Assembly: GCA_001515955.1 (NCBI GenBank)
Contig: LOES01000229.1
Location: forward strand, 1 to 10,331
DNA: 10,331 bases
Direction of reading: 5' to 3'
Source: Clostridia bacterium BRH_c25
GTDB lineage: Bacteria; Bacillota_A; Clostridia; Lutisporales; Lutisporaceae
Made by a program: the position numbers and the translations under genes. A model generated the notes under the pieces. That model had not been told where the DNA came from. It did not search any database and saw only the letters and a program-made list of their open reading frames with translations. This document shows positions 1 to 5,512 of the stretch, in pieces. Position 1 is the first letter of the stretch, and every line of letters begins with the position of its first letter.

Positions 1-112
1 ACCACTGGTTCAGGATTCGGGATCACCACTGGTTCAGGATTCGGAACAACCACTGGTTCAGGATTCGGGATCACCACTGGTTCAGGATTTGGAACAACCA
101 CTGGTTCAGGGG
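1..112. repeat. 24-bp tandem repeat, about 4.7 copies, with a 48-bp higher-order period
   Basis: Units begin at 1, 25, 49, 73 and 97 with ACCACTGGTTCAGGATT; the fifth copy decays after ACCACTGGTTCAGG. Units 1 and 3 are identical and end in GGGATC; units 2 and 4 end in GGAACA and differ at one base. Each unit encodes eight residues, so on the minus strand the protein reads EPVVVPNP / EPVVIPNP alternately. The array may continue to the left of the window. Confidence 0.95.
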
Positions 113-710
113 CAGGCGGCTCAACGACAGTTGGTTCAAGCTTAGCAACTGGAAGCGGCGCTACAAACGTCGGTGGCACTACAGGCTCCGGCGGTACTAT
201 AGGCTCCGGCGGTACTATAGGTTTAGGTATTTCAGGTACTATTTCTTCAATCGTAATTTTTTTGTCTATCCTGGGTGCCTCTTGAGTCCTCGGCCTGTTT
301 ACTACTTCATACTTACCCTTCCACTCCAGCTTATCCCTTCCGGTATAACCCGAAAGCGGAACGGATGCCCCGTTGGCCACAGCTGCTACAGTGAAATCTC
401 CAATATTCAGACCGCTTTTTAAAACATTGTCCGATTCAAGTTCATAGGAAAGCTCTCCTCTACCACTGTTATCAATAATAATCTTCCCTATATCCACACC
501 CAGCTTTTTGACGGCTGCCACCAAAATCAGTCTATACTCAATCCGCTCTTCAAGCTTCACGTTCTGAATAAATGTATTGAGTCTTACCTTACCATTCTTT
601 ACTTCAATTTTCACATAACCTGTCGGTATCTTCCCGGGTGCCATTTCATATCCTTTGTCATCTTCCTGAAGTATGATAAAGTATCTTTTATACTCATTAT
701 TTGATGCCAC
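1..710 (-). CDS. Hypothetical protein with proline-rich tandem-repeat tail (5' end only, runs off the left edge)
   Basis: An open frame of 236 codons runs from a GTG at 708-710 to the window edge with no stop. The start is supported by AGAAGGGGG seven bases upstream. I do not recognise the family. Residues 1 to about 140 look like one compact, probably beta-rich domain without signal peptide or membrane segment (it begins MASNNEYKRYF and includes GYVKIEVKNGKVRLNTFIQ at 31-49). A short charged linker follows, then from about residue 158 a proline-rich tail: VPPEPI-type hexapeptides, then at least four copies of EPVV(V/I)PNP. The tail suggests an extended spacer or surface or coat-type protein, but that is inference. 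It lies 79 bases downstream of ksgA, where spore genes occur in Bacillus (yabG), but it does not resemble YabG. Its ribosome binding site lies inside a strong hairpin (718-761). Confidence 0.8.
   Translation of the reverse strand, partial: MASNNEYKRYFIILQEDDKGYEMAPGKIPTGYVKIEVKNGKVRLNTFIQNVKLEERIEYRLILVAAVKKLGVDIGKIIIDNSGRGELSYELESDNVLKSGLNIGDFTVAAVANGASVPLSGYTGRDKLEWKGKYEVVNRPRTQEAPRIDKKITIEEIVPEIPKPIVPPEPIVPPEPVVPPTFVAPLPVAKLEPTVVEPPAPEPVVVPNPEPVVIPNPEPVVVPNPEPVVIPNPEPV
178..231. repeat. 18-bp tandem repeat coding for a PPEP(I/V)V hexapeptide
   Basis: Copies at 178-195 and 196-213 differ by one base (ACTACAGG versus ACTATAGG), and a third at 214-231 is degenerate. They encode the start of the proline-rich tail of the same protein. 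The unit length (six residues) differs from the eight-residue repeat at 1-112, so the tail contains two separately amplified motifs. Confidence 0.85.
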
Positions 711-717
711 AGAATAA

Positions 718-761
718 CCCCCTTCTATACATAGTCATTACTAATATATGTATGAAGGGGG
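718..761 (-). promoter_or_regulatory. Hairpin that sequesters the ribosome binding site of the gene starting at 710
   Basis: Arms 718-733 and 747-761 pair over 15 bp with a single bulged base (726) and a 13-base loop. In the minus-strand RNA the downstream arm ends in GAAGGGGG, which is the Shine-Dalgarno of the GTG at 710, so the folded RNA would hide it completely. No run of T follows the stem, so it does not look like an intrinsic terminator for ksgA. A palindromic protein-binding site is the main alternative. Confidence 0.6.
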
Positions 762-789
762 CAAATGTGAACAAATTTTTTTGATTTTG

Positions 790-1647
790 TTAATGGGAAA
801 GCTCATTTGCTATTCTCGCAAATTCCTCCAGGGATAAAGTCTCTCCCCTCCGTTTTTCATCAATGTTGTTTTTTGAGAGTATATCCCTCAGCTCTTCCTT
901 GGATTTCCCCAGGTTTCCTGAAGATAGGGCGTTCAGCAGAGTCTTCCTGCGCTGGCCGAAGGATGCCTTCACTACTCTGAAATACATTTTTTCATCCCTC
1001 AGAGCTACCGGGGGCTTATCTCTGGAGTCCAGCCTTATTACCATGGATTCAACCTCAGGCTGAGGTATAAATGACTCCGGGGGTACTACCAGAATCTTGT
1101 GCGGTATGCAGCGGTACTGCACTGCAACAGAAAGTGCGCCATAATCCTTGCCTCCTGGTGTTGCACCAAGCCGTTCACCCACTTCCTTCTGTACCATGAC
1201 AGTAATACTCTTCAGATTAATTTCTTCCTCCAGCAGCTTCATTATTATCGGAGTTGTTATGTAATAAGGCAGATTTGCTACTACTTTGACAGGGGTATTT
1301 CCAAAGTTTTCCTCCAGTACTTTCTTCAAATCCAGCTTGAGAATATCATCATTTATCAGATTCACATTTTCAATGCCGAACAGTGAAACCTTAAGTATGG
1401 GTATCAGGTTTCTATCAATTTCCACCGCCAATACCCTCCCCGCTTTTTCGCAAAGCACCTGCGTCATGACTCCCAGTCCCGGGCCTATTTCCAGCACGCA
1501 GTCATCCTTCGAAAGCTCCGAACAGTCTATTATTGTTTTCAAAATGCTCTCATCTACCAGGAAGTTTTGTCCGAATTTCTTGACTATCCTGAAATCATGT
1601 TTTTTTATCAAATCCCTTGTTGATGTTGTTATCGTAGTTTCCCTCAT
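790..1647 (-). CDS. rsmA (ksgA): 16S rRNA (adenine1518-N6/adenine1519-N6)-dimethyltransferase
   Basis: KsgA/RsmA transfers four methyl groups from S-adenosylmethionine to two adjacent adenines in the 3'-terminal hairpin of 16S rRNA during 30S maturation in the cytoplasm. Counting from the upstream ATG at 1656, the visible motifs are KKFGQNFLVD (26-35), the SAM-binding EIGPGLG (56-62), the acidic VEID (78-81), the catalytic NLPYY (128-132), and the C-terminal FGQRRKTL (233-240). Length is normal for the family. Three in-frame ATGs lie at 1656, 1653 and 1647; I choose 1647 because AAAGG sits nine bases before it and the distance to GQNFL then matches Bacillus KsgA. Starting at 1656 would add three residues. 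It follows rnmV by 14 bases (5 if the upstream ATG is used), so the two are almost certainly co-transcribed, as in Bacillus. Confidence 0.97.
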   Translation of the reverse strand: MRETTITTSTRDLIKKHDFRIVKKFGQNFLVDESILKTIIDCSELSKDDCVLEIGPGLGVMTQVLCEKAGRVLAVEIDRNLIPILKVSLFGIENVNLINDDILKLDLKKVLEENFGNTPVKVVANLPYYITTPIIMKLLEEEINLKSITVMVQKEVGERLGATPGGKDYGALSVAVQYRCIPHKILVVPPESFIPQPEVESMVIRLDSRDKPPVALRDEKMYFRVVKASFGQRRKTLLNALSSGNLGKSKEELRDILSKNNIDEKRRGETLSLEEFARIANELSH

Positions 1648-1661
1648 GCCCATCATCCTTT

Positions 1662-2222
1662 TTACCTGACTTTTTTATCTTCATTTTTATCCAATATTTT
1701 ACTCAATGCCGCCTCAAATTCATCTCTGCTTATGCCATACTTATTCAGGCGATTTATTAACTGCTTCGAATTAGCATAGCCTATCCCTAGTGCAGTACCC
1801 AGACTATTTCTAAGCATCACCGCATATTCACTGCCTGTAAGATTGTAATATATCAGATCCTCTCTTGTAAAGGTTGTCCGGACCTCCTCCAGTTCGAATT
1901 TTGCCATGGACAGAGCTTTTAGTATGCTTTCCGGAGCTGCATTCTCCACCCCTATATCACCCTCGGACTGAGCTTCTTCTCTGGGTATGAAGGCATGTTT
2001 TACACCCTTTACTCTATCGGAAATTATCTTTCGTATCTTTTCTCCCATAAAATCAGGATCGGTAAGTACTATCACCCCATGCTTCTCTTGGGCAGTTCTT
2101 ATCCTCTCCAATATTCCTTTGTTTATGCCAAAGCCGCTTGTAATAATAATATCCGCTTCTACTGCCCTCCTTACTGCAGCAGCATCATTCTTGCCTTCTA
2201 CGACAATTGTCTCTTTTAACAT
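1662..2222 (-). CDS. rnmV: Ribonuclease M5 (5S rRNA maturation)
   Basis: RNase M5 cleaves both strands of the 5S rRNA precursor stem to yield mature 5S rRNA in low-GC Gram-positive bacteria. The 186-residue product has the family's usual length. Residues 1 to about 90 form a Toprim domain: the catalytic glutamate is in VVEGKND (7-13) and the metal-binding aspartates are in TDPD (54-57); IITSGFGI (26-33) and GVENA (91-95) also fit. The rest is the family-specific C-terminal domain (DUF4093). Start ATG at 2222 is preceded by GCGGGGATGTTTT, a moderate ribosome binding site. It lies between the yabE-type gene and ksgA, exactly as in Bacillus, and shares its transcript with ksgA. No clear promoter is visible in the 114 bases upstream, so it may depend partly on read-through past the hairpin at 2306-2332. 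Confidence 0.95.
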   Translation of the reverse strand: MLKETIVVEGKNDAAAVRRAVEADIIITSGFGINKGILERIRTAQEKHGVIVLTDPDFMGEKIRKIISDRVKGVKHAFIPREEAQSEGDIGVENAAPESILKALSMAKFELEEVRTTFTREDLIYYNLTGSEYAVMLRNSLGTALGIGYANSKQLINRLNKYGISRDEFEAALSKILDKNEDKKVR

Positions 2223-2305
2223 AAAACATCCCCGCTCCTATGCTTTGCACTAAACATCCTACATTGAATTCAGAATGCGCAAAATATATTGTCTGCAAAA
2301 TAATT

Positions 2306-2332
2306 TATCCACAGGGGTTCACCCTGTGGATA
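2306..2332 (-). terminator. Stem-loop after the yabE-type gene, probable weak intrinsic terminator
   Basis: A perfect 11-bp inverted repeat, TATCCACAGGG / CCCTGTGGATA, with a five-base loop starts four bases after the yabE stop codon. On the minus strand it is followed by AATTATTTTG, a poor T-run, so termination is probably partial and could allow some transcript into rnmV. The left arm with the preceding T (2305-2313) is also a perfect DnaA-box sequence; see findings. Confidence 0.6.
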
Positions 2333-2336
2333 GGCT

Positions 2337-3374
2337 TTAGAACTTGTATCTCGGCTTATCAAGTACATATACTTTGACAGTTTTCTTGCCATATCTGGCT
2401 ACATCTTTTGGCGATTCATAATACAAGTCGATCCTATTGCCTTTTATAGCCCCGCCTATATCAGCCGCAAGAGCTTCTCCATACCCTTCCACGTAAAGAT
2501 GGGTTCCCAGCGGGATTACCTTGGGATCTACTGCAACTATACCGGGCCTTACCTTCAAGCCCGAATAGGTTATGCCATAGTATGGATGGTCAGGATGCTT
2601 ACCGCAGCTTTCATAAGTTGCATCATAAGCTGTCGCAGTCATTTTAAGTGCTCTTACGAATCTGGTTACCTGTCCTCTTGAAGATATAAAGGTGGTTCTG
2701 GTTCCTTCTTCTATTATGCCGTTTACCGGCTCCTTAAGTATCTTCTCCTCAGCAATTTCTCTTTTTACTTCCTTGCCATTTTCAAATATAACCTTGATTG
2801 CCAGTTCTTTAAGTCCAGGGCTTCCTTTCTTGACTACAGTCACAATGCCCTTGTCAAGTTTGTCGCTTTTATTTACTTGATTGGTAAAATCCATTTTCAT
2901 TTCTTGTGTTACGATTCTTTCTTCGACTCTTATTACATCAATTTTAGTAGCTCCACTGATTACAGTATCCATAGCAGGTGTAACCCTGTCTTTTTCCCCA
3001 AGCTGGATCTGCGCTTCTCCCAGGGCACTCTTTACGTCGGGAGCAGTTGTTAAAAGAACTACATCCCTTCCATCTGAACTAATAGTAATCTCTCTGGCTC
3101 TGGATATTTTTATATTTATTCCGTCTTTAAGCTTTTCTGTCATATCCAGGCTTACTCTATCCTGGGGTTTTATTACTATACTATTTTCCTCAAACACATC
3201 TTCAACAGTATTCTTAAAGGTGCTTACAACTTTTACTCCGTCAATATCTTCAATGGTAATATCTTTCTTCATCGCACTGTAGACATAAGATGTAGCGAGT
3301 ATCAAGCATACTGCAGCGACAGCAATAAGCCTGACCGAAAATAAACTCTTGAACTCCTTCAAGTTTATTTTCAT
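2337..3374 (-). CDS. yabE: YabE-type cell-wall protein: membrane anchor, two DUF348, G5 and 3D domains
   Basis: Proteins of this type are exported, held at the membrane and act on peptidoglycan; the 3D domain has the double-psi barrel fold of MltA-like lytic transglycosylases and resuscitation-promoting Sps factors. Residues 14-33 form a membrane anchor or uncleaved signal. Two DUF348 repeats occupy roughly 38-80 and 95-135, a G5 domain roughly 147-224, and the 3D domain roughly 244-338. The conserved aspartates of the 3D domain are visible in AVDP (D283), ADIGG (D305) and RIDLYY (D316), so it looks active. It is shorter (345 residues) than Bacillus YabE. The start at 3374 is secure: AAGGAGG lies seven bases upstream. 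It has its own sigma-A promoter (3501-3529) and a hairpin directly after the stop. The position before rnmV-ksgA is the Bacillus arrangement. The precise cleavage reaction is inferred from the family. Confidence 0.93.
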   Translation of the reverse strand: MKINLKEFKSLFSVRLIAVAAVCLILATSYVYSAMKKDITIEDIDGVKVVSTFKNTVEDVFEENSIVIKPQDRVSLDMTEKLKDGINIKISRAREITISSDGRDVVLLTTAPDVKSALGEAQIQLGEKDRVTPAMDTVISGATKIDVIRVEERIVTQEMKMDFTNQVNKSDKLDKGIVTVVKKGSPGLKELAIKVIFENGKEVKREIAEEKILKEPVNGIIEEGTRTTFISSRGQVTRFVRALKMTATAYDATYESCGKHPDHPYYGITYSGLKVRPGIVAVDPKVIPLGTHLYVEGYGEALAADIGGAIKGNRIDLYYESPKDVARYGKKTVKVYVLDKPRYKF

Positions 3375-3500
3375 CGTTCAACCTCCTTTTTTTACCTTTG
3401 CCAAACGCACAAATCCATTTCTGCTGCCATGCGTTCAGCTCACTCTGCTGTGAATTTTATGGTATTATATACCAATAAACTCAAGCACATAAGTACATTT

Positions 3501-3529
3501 ATTCTAACGTTATTTATTCTCCTTGTCAA
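3501..3529 (-). promoter_or_regulatory. Sigma-A promoter of the yabE-type gene
   Basis: On the minus strand a perfect -35 TTGACA (3524-3529) is separated by exactly 17 bases from a -10 TAGAAT (3501-3506, five of six matches). The predicted start near 3494 gives a leader of about 120 bases before the ATG at 3374. A second possible -10, TATAAT at 3464-3469, lies in the leader but has only a poor -35 (TTATGT). Confidence 0.7.
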
Positions 3530-3668
3530 ATTTTTGCTTCGAATAAAACATTTGACTATTACCCAAACCTTTGACAAATCGGGGAATATTAACTTTTATA
3601 TTAATATTTTTTCCGCATTTATATATTTTATTCACTTTGCTCTGTCTTCGAAGAATTTGCCCTGAACG

Positions 3669-3689
3669 CGAAACTCGAAACTCGAAACG
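3669..3689. repeat. 7-bp tandem repeat (CGAAACT, three copies) with 5-bp inverted ends
   Basis: CGAAACT, CGAAACT and CGAAACG follow one another directly, flanked by ACGCG (3666-3670) and CGCGT (3688-3692). It lies about 30 bases downstream of the radical SAM stop. It is not a terminator by itself, because the flanking arms are only five bases and no T-run follows. Confidence 0.8.
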
Positions 3690-3722
3690 CGTAACCAGAC
3701 CCAACAGGAATACCCATAAGAA

Positions 3723-4301
3723 TTAACAATAGTGCCTTACCCTGAAGTTTGCACCTATGCTGTCAGCCATACTCCTGCATATCTCTATATCATGGGCTGA
3801 AATAACATCAACAACAGTAATACAGACCTCCGGAATGCATTTCATGCACTCTTTTGCAAAATCCAATATTGCTTCATAAGCTGCCTCACCATTATCCGGG
3901 CTGCAGAGCTTGACATAATCCTCTGCGTTTTTTGCATTCAAGCTGATGGATATTGAATCCACAAGTCCCTCAAGCTCAGGCACAATATTTTTTTTCCATA
4001 TAAGATTCGCCTGACCATTGGTGTTGACTCTTGTTCTGACTCCTTTTTGCTTGAGATACCTGCATATCTCAATTACTTCCCTGAGCCGCTCCAGTGGTTC
4101 TCCATAACCGCAGAATACTACTTCACTGTATAGCTCCGGATTCTCTATATCCGCCATTATTTCCTCAATACTCGGCTCCTTCCGAAGCCAAAGATCAAAG
4201 CCCATCACTTCCGGATGATTTCGGACACAAAAACTACAGTTGTTTGCACACCTGTTCGTCAAATTAATATAAAGGGCATCGTTGATTTCATAAGTAATCA
4301 T
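3723..4301 (-). CDS. TatD-linked radical SAM protein
   Basis: This is a small radical SAM enzyme (192 residues) of the type known for its genomic linkage to tatD. It would bind a [4Fe-4S] cluster and cleave S-adenosylmethionine to a 5'-deoxyadenosyl radical; its substrate is not known. The cluster motif CX3CX2C is visible as C18, C22 and C25 in TNRCANNCSFC, and the glycine-rich SAM contact as GYGEPL (65-70). VNTNG further on fits the core beta barrel. It ends in a C-terminal cysteine (C192). The start at 4301 is preceded by a GGGGGG run eight bases upstream. The next gene upstream is not tatD but the aldolase-like gene of a transport operon; tatD itself lies 5.5 kb further upstream. A weak promoter candidate of its own is at 4426-4454. 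Confidence 0.9.
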   Translation of the reverse strand: MITYEINDALYINLTNRCANNCSFCVRNHPEVMGFDLWLRKEPSIEEIMADIENPELYSEVVFCGYGEPLERLREVIEICRYLKQKGVRTRVNTNGQANLIWKKNIVPELEGLVDSISISLNAKNAEDYVKLCSPDNGEAAYEAILDFAKECMKCIPEVCITVVDVISAHDIEICRSMADSIGANFRVRHYC

Positions 4302-4425
4302 TACAGTACCCCCCGGAATTTTTTTATATTAAGGAAAATAGCTTCAATGAAAAGTATATAACTGATATGTAAAAAATATTACAAATATTTCTATAGATAG
4401 GCTTCATACTATGCTATTTATGATA

Positions 4426-4454
4426 ATTTTACTATATGAGGAGTATTTAGGCAA
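4426..4454 (-). promoter_or_regulatory. Candidate promoter of the radical SAM gene
   Basis: On the minus strand TTGCCT (4449-4454, four of six matches to the -35 consensus) is followed after 17 bases by TAAAAT (4426-4431, five of six). The predicted leader is about 118 bases. A promoter here is expected because the strong terminator just upstream separates this gene from the transport operon, but the match is only fair. Confidence 0.4.
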
Positions 4455-4533
4455 GGGGGGGATTTTGAGGCTCGTGACATGCAGTTCGAGAAACCTGATT
4501 TATGCAGGTTTTATCTATTTATGGTATAAAATA

Positions 4534-4582
4534 ATAACCGGTTTATCAAAACATCTAAAATACATTTTGATAAACCGGTTAT
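4534..4582 (-). terminator. Intrinsic terminator of the iclR-tctCBA-aldolase cassette
   Basis: A perfect 18-bp inverted repeat (4534-4551 with 4565-4582, core ACCGGT) and a 13-base loop begin 12 bases after the aldolase stop codon. On the minus strand the stem is followed by TATTTTATACC, a T-rich but interrupted tract. The exceptional stem length makes it a convincing operon end. Confidence 0.8.
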
Positions 4583-4594
4583 ATTCACTAAATA

Positions 4595-5422
4595 TTATTT
4601 ATATCTTTTCCTGTAAAGTGGCCTTAGCTCGTCAAGAGGCTTTTTCTTAAAGATAAGCTCCCGCATTTTCTCCTCTTCATTCAATACTGATTTTACCTTT
4701 TCGTATACGGTTTCTACCAGTTCATAGGGTATGGCACATATTCCCGAGTCATCTGCAACTATCAAATCCCCTGGCATAATAAGTATATCCTTAAGAGTAA
4801 CAGGCCCGTTCATTTCTATCGCCTGCATTCTGAATTTACCCGTAAGAGCCGTTGTGCCACAGCTCCAAACGGGATAATCCAATTCTTTGATCGTACCAAC
4901 ATCCCTGACAGCTCCATTTACCACAGATCCTGCCAGACCACATGATTTAGCAACTGAGCAAGATTGTCCTCCCATATTGGATACATCAAGGTTTCCTCCA
5001 AAATCAGTAACAAGAACATCTCCCTCTTCTGCCAGGTAATAAATATCCCTGGTAGCCATTTTTATAAAATCCTTGTCATTGTATCCCTGCGTTGTGGTCT
5101 TTCTTTCAGGTATACTTCTGATGGTAACAGCTTGTCCGACAACTTGTTTACCTGCTATTACAGGTTTAACATGTGATGTGGCGACAGCTCCGCGTACACC
5201 CAAAGAATCTAAAATATCCGATACGGAAGTAGACAAATCTTGCATTTTCAAAAAATCGTTAATGATTTCTTTACTTACTCTCGGAAATTTAATTGTCAAT
5301 ATTCTTTCCCTCGGAACAAGACCCCATATCCTTCCGACTTTTTTGTATTCTTCATAATCTAAGTCTCTTTGTTTCCTTTGTTCAATAATTTCTTCATTTG
5401 TTTTTTCTGCAAAATCACTCAT
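4595..5422 (-). CDS. RraA-family protein, probable HMG/CHA-type pyruvate aldolase
   Basis: The RraA family includes 4-hydroxy-4-methyl-2-oxoglutarate / 4-carboxy-4-hydroxy-2-oxoadipate aldolases, metal-dependent enzymes that release pyruvate, and the RNase E inhibitor RraA. The aldolase signature G-X20-R-D is present exactly: G152 to R173-D174, the latter in NGAVRD. The later PGDLIVADDSG (217-227) and AIP (230-232) also fit. So the enzyme role is favoured over RNase E regulation, and the transporter genes just upstream point the same way. Residues 1 to about 58 form a charged, probably helical extension not found in the compact family members; the core begins near SVSDILDSLG (66-75). Start ATG at 5422 has AAGGAG ten bases upstream. 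It follows tctA by 90 bases that contain a stem-loop, and is the last gene of the cassette. The substrate is not predictable from sequence. Confidence 0.88.
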   Translation of the reverse strand: MSDFAEKTNEEIIEQRKQRDLDYEEYKKVGRIWGLVPRERILTIKFPRVSKEIINDFLKMQDLSTSVSDILDSLGVRGAVATSHVKPVIAGKQVVGQAVTIRSIPERKTTTQGYNDKDFIKMATRDIYYLAEEGDVLVTDFGGNLDVSNMGGQSCSVAKSCGLAGSVVNGAVRDVGTIKELDYPVWSCGTTALTGKFRMQAIEMNGPVTLKDILIMPGDLIVADDSGICAIPYELVETVYEKVKSVLNEEEKMRELIFKKKPLDELRPLYRKRYK

Positions 5423-5462
5423 TCCTTCAATTCTCCTTTTGATATTTTATTTATATTTTATA

Positions 5463-5493
5463 TTGCTGTAAATTCCGGAATGATTTACAGCAA
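5463..5493 (-). promoter_or_regulatory. Stem-loop between tctA and the aldolase-like gene
   Basis: TTGCTGTAAAT / ATTTACAGCAA pair perfectly over 11 bp around a nine-base loop. A second palindrome, ATTCCGGAAT (5472-5481), is nested inside. No T-run follows on either strand, so it is more likely an intercistronic RNA structure (3' end protection or processing) or a protein-binding palindrome than a terminator. Confidence 0.55.
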
Positions 5494-5512
5494 AGTAAAA
5501 ATATCACAATTA

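Larger units (their letters stand above)
3375..3722. other. 348-base intergenic region between the radical SAM gene and yabE
   Basis: This AT-rich stretch holds, in minus-strand order, a 7-bp tandem repeat (3669-3689), a consensus sigma-A promoter (3501-3529), a palindrome with an embedded TATAAT (3461-3473) and the yabE ribosome binding site. I see no gene: the short open frames on either strand lack family resemblance and run through the promoter. No clear terminator for the radical SAM gene is visible. Confidence 0.7.
4302..4594. other. 293-base intergenic region between the aldolase-like gene and the radical SAM gene
   Basis: It contains the operon terminator (4534-4582), a smaller inverted repeat AAACCTG / CAGGTTT (4491-4497 and 4505-4511, seven-base loop, followed by TTATCTATTT on the plus strand) and a candidate promoter for the radical SAM gene. 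I see no gene. The plus-strand open frame that starts at 4411 has no family resemblance and runs through the terminator stem. Confidence 0.6.

Noticed and set aside
734..789. Sporulation sigma-factor promoter before the gene at 710
   Set aside because: CATACATA on the minus strand resembles a sigma-E type -10 but misses the final position and has no matching -35 at the right distance.
3510..3704. Minus-strand open frame of 64 codons between the radical SAM gene and yabE
   Set aside because: It translates the CGAAACT repeat and the -35 element of the yabE promoter; composition is not protein-like.
4470..4511. Possible tRNA 3' fragment (GCAGTTCGAGA) as an integration site
   Set aside because: Only the T-loop-like GTTCGA is present; the flanking bases do not form T-arm or acceptor stems.
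4411..4650. Plus-strand open frame of 79 codons
   Set aside because: It crosses the 18-bp terminator stem and the end of the aldolase gene, has no good ribosome binding site at suitable distance and resembles no family.
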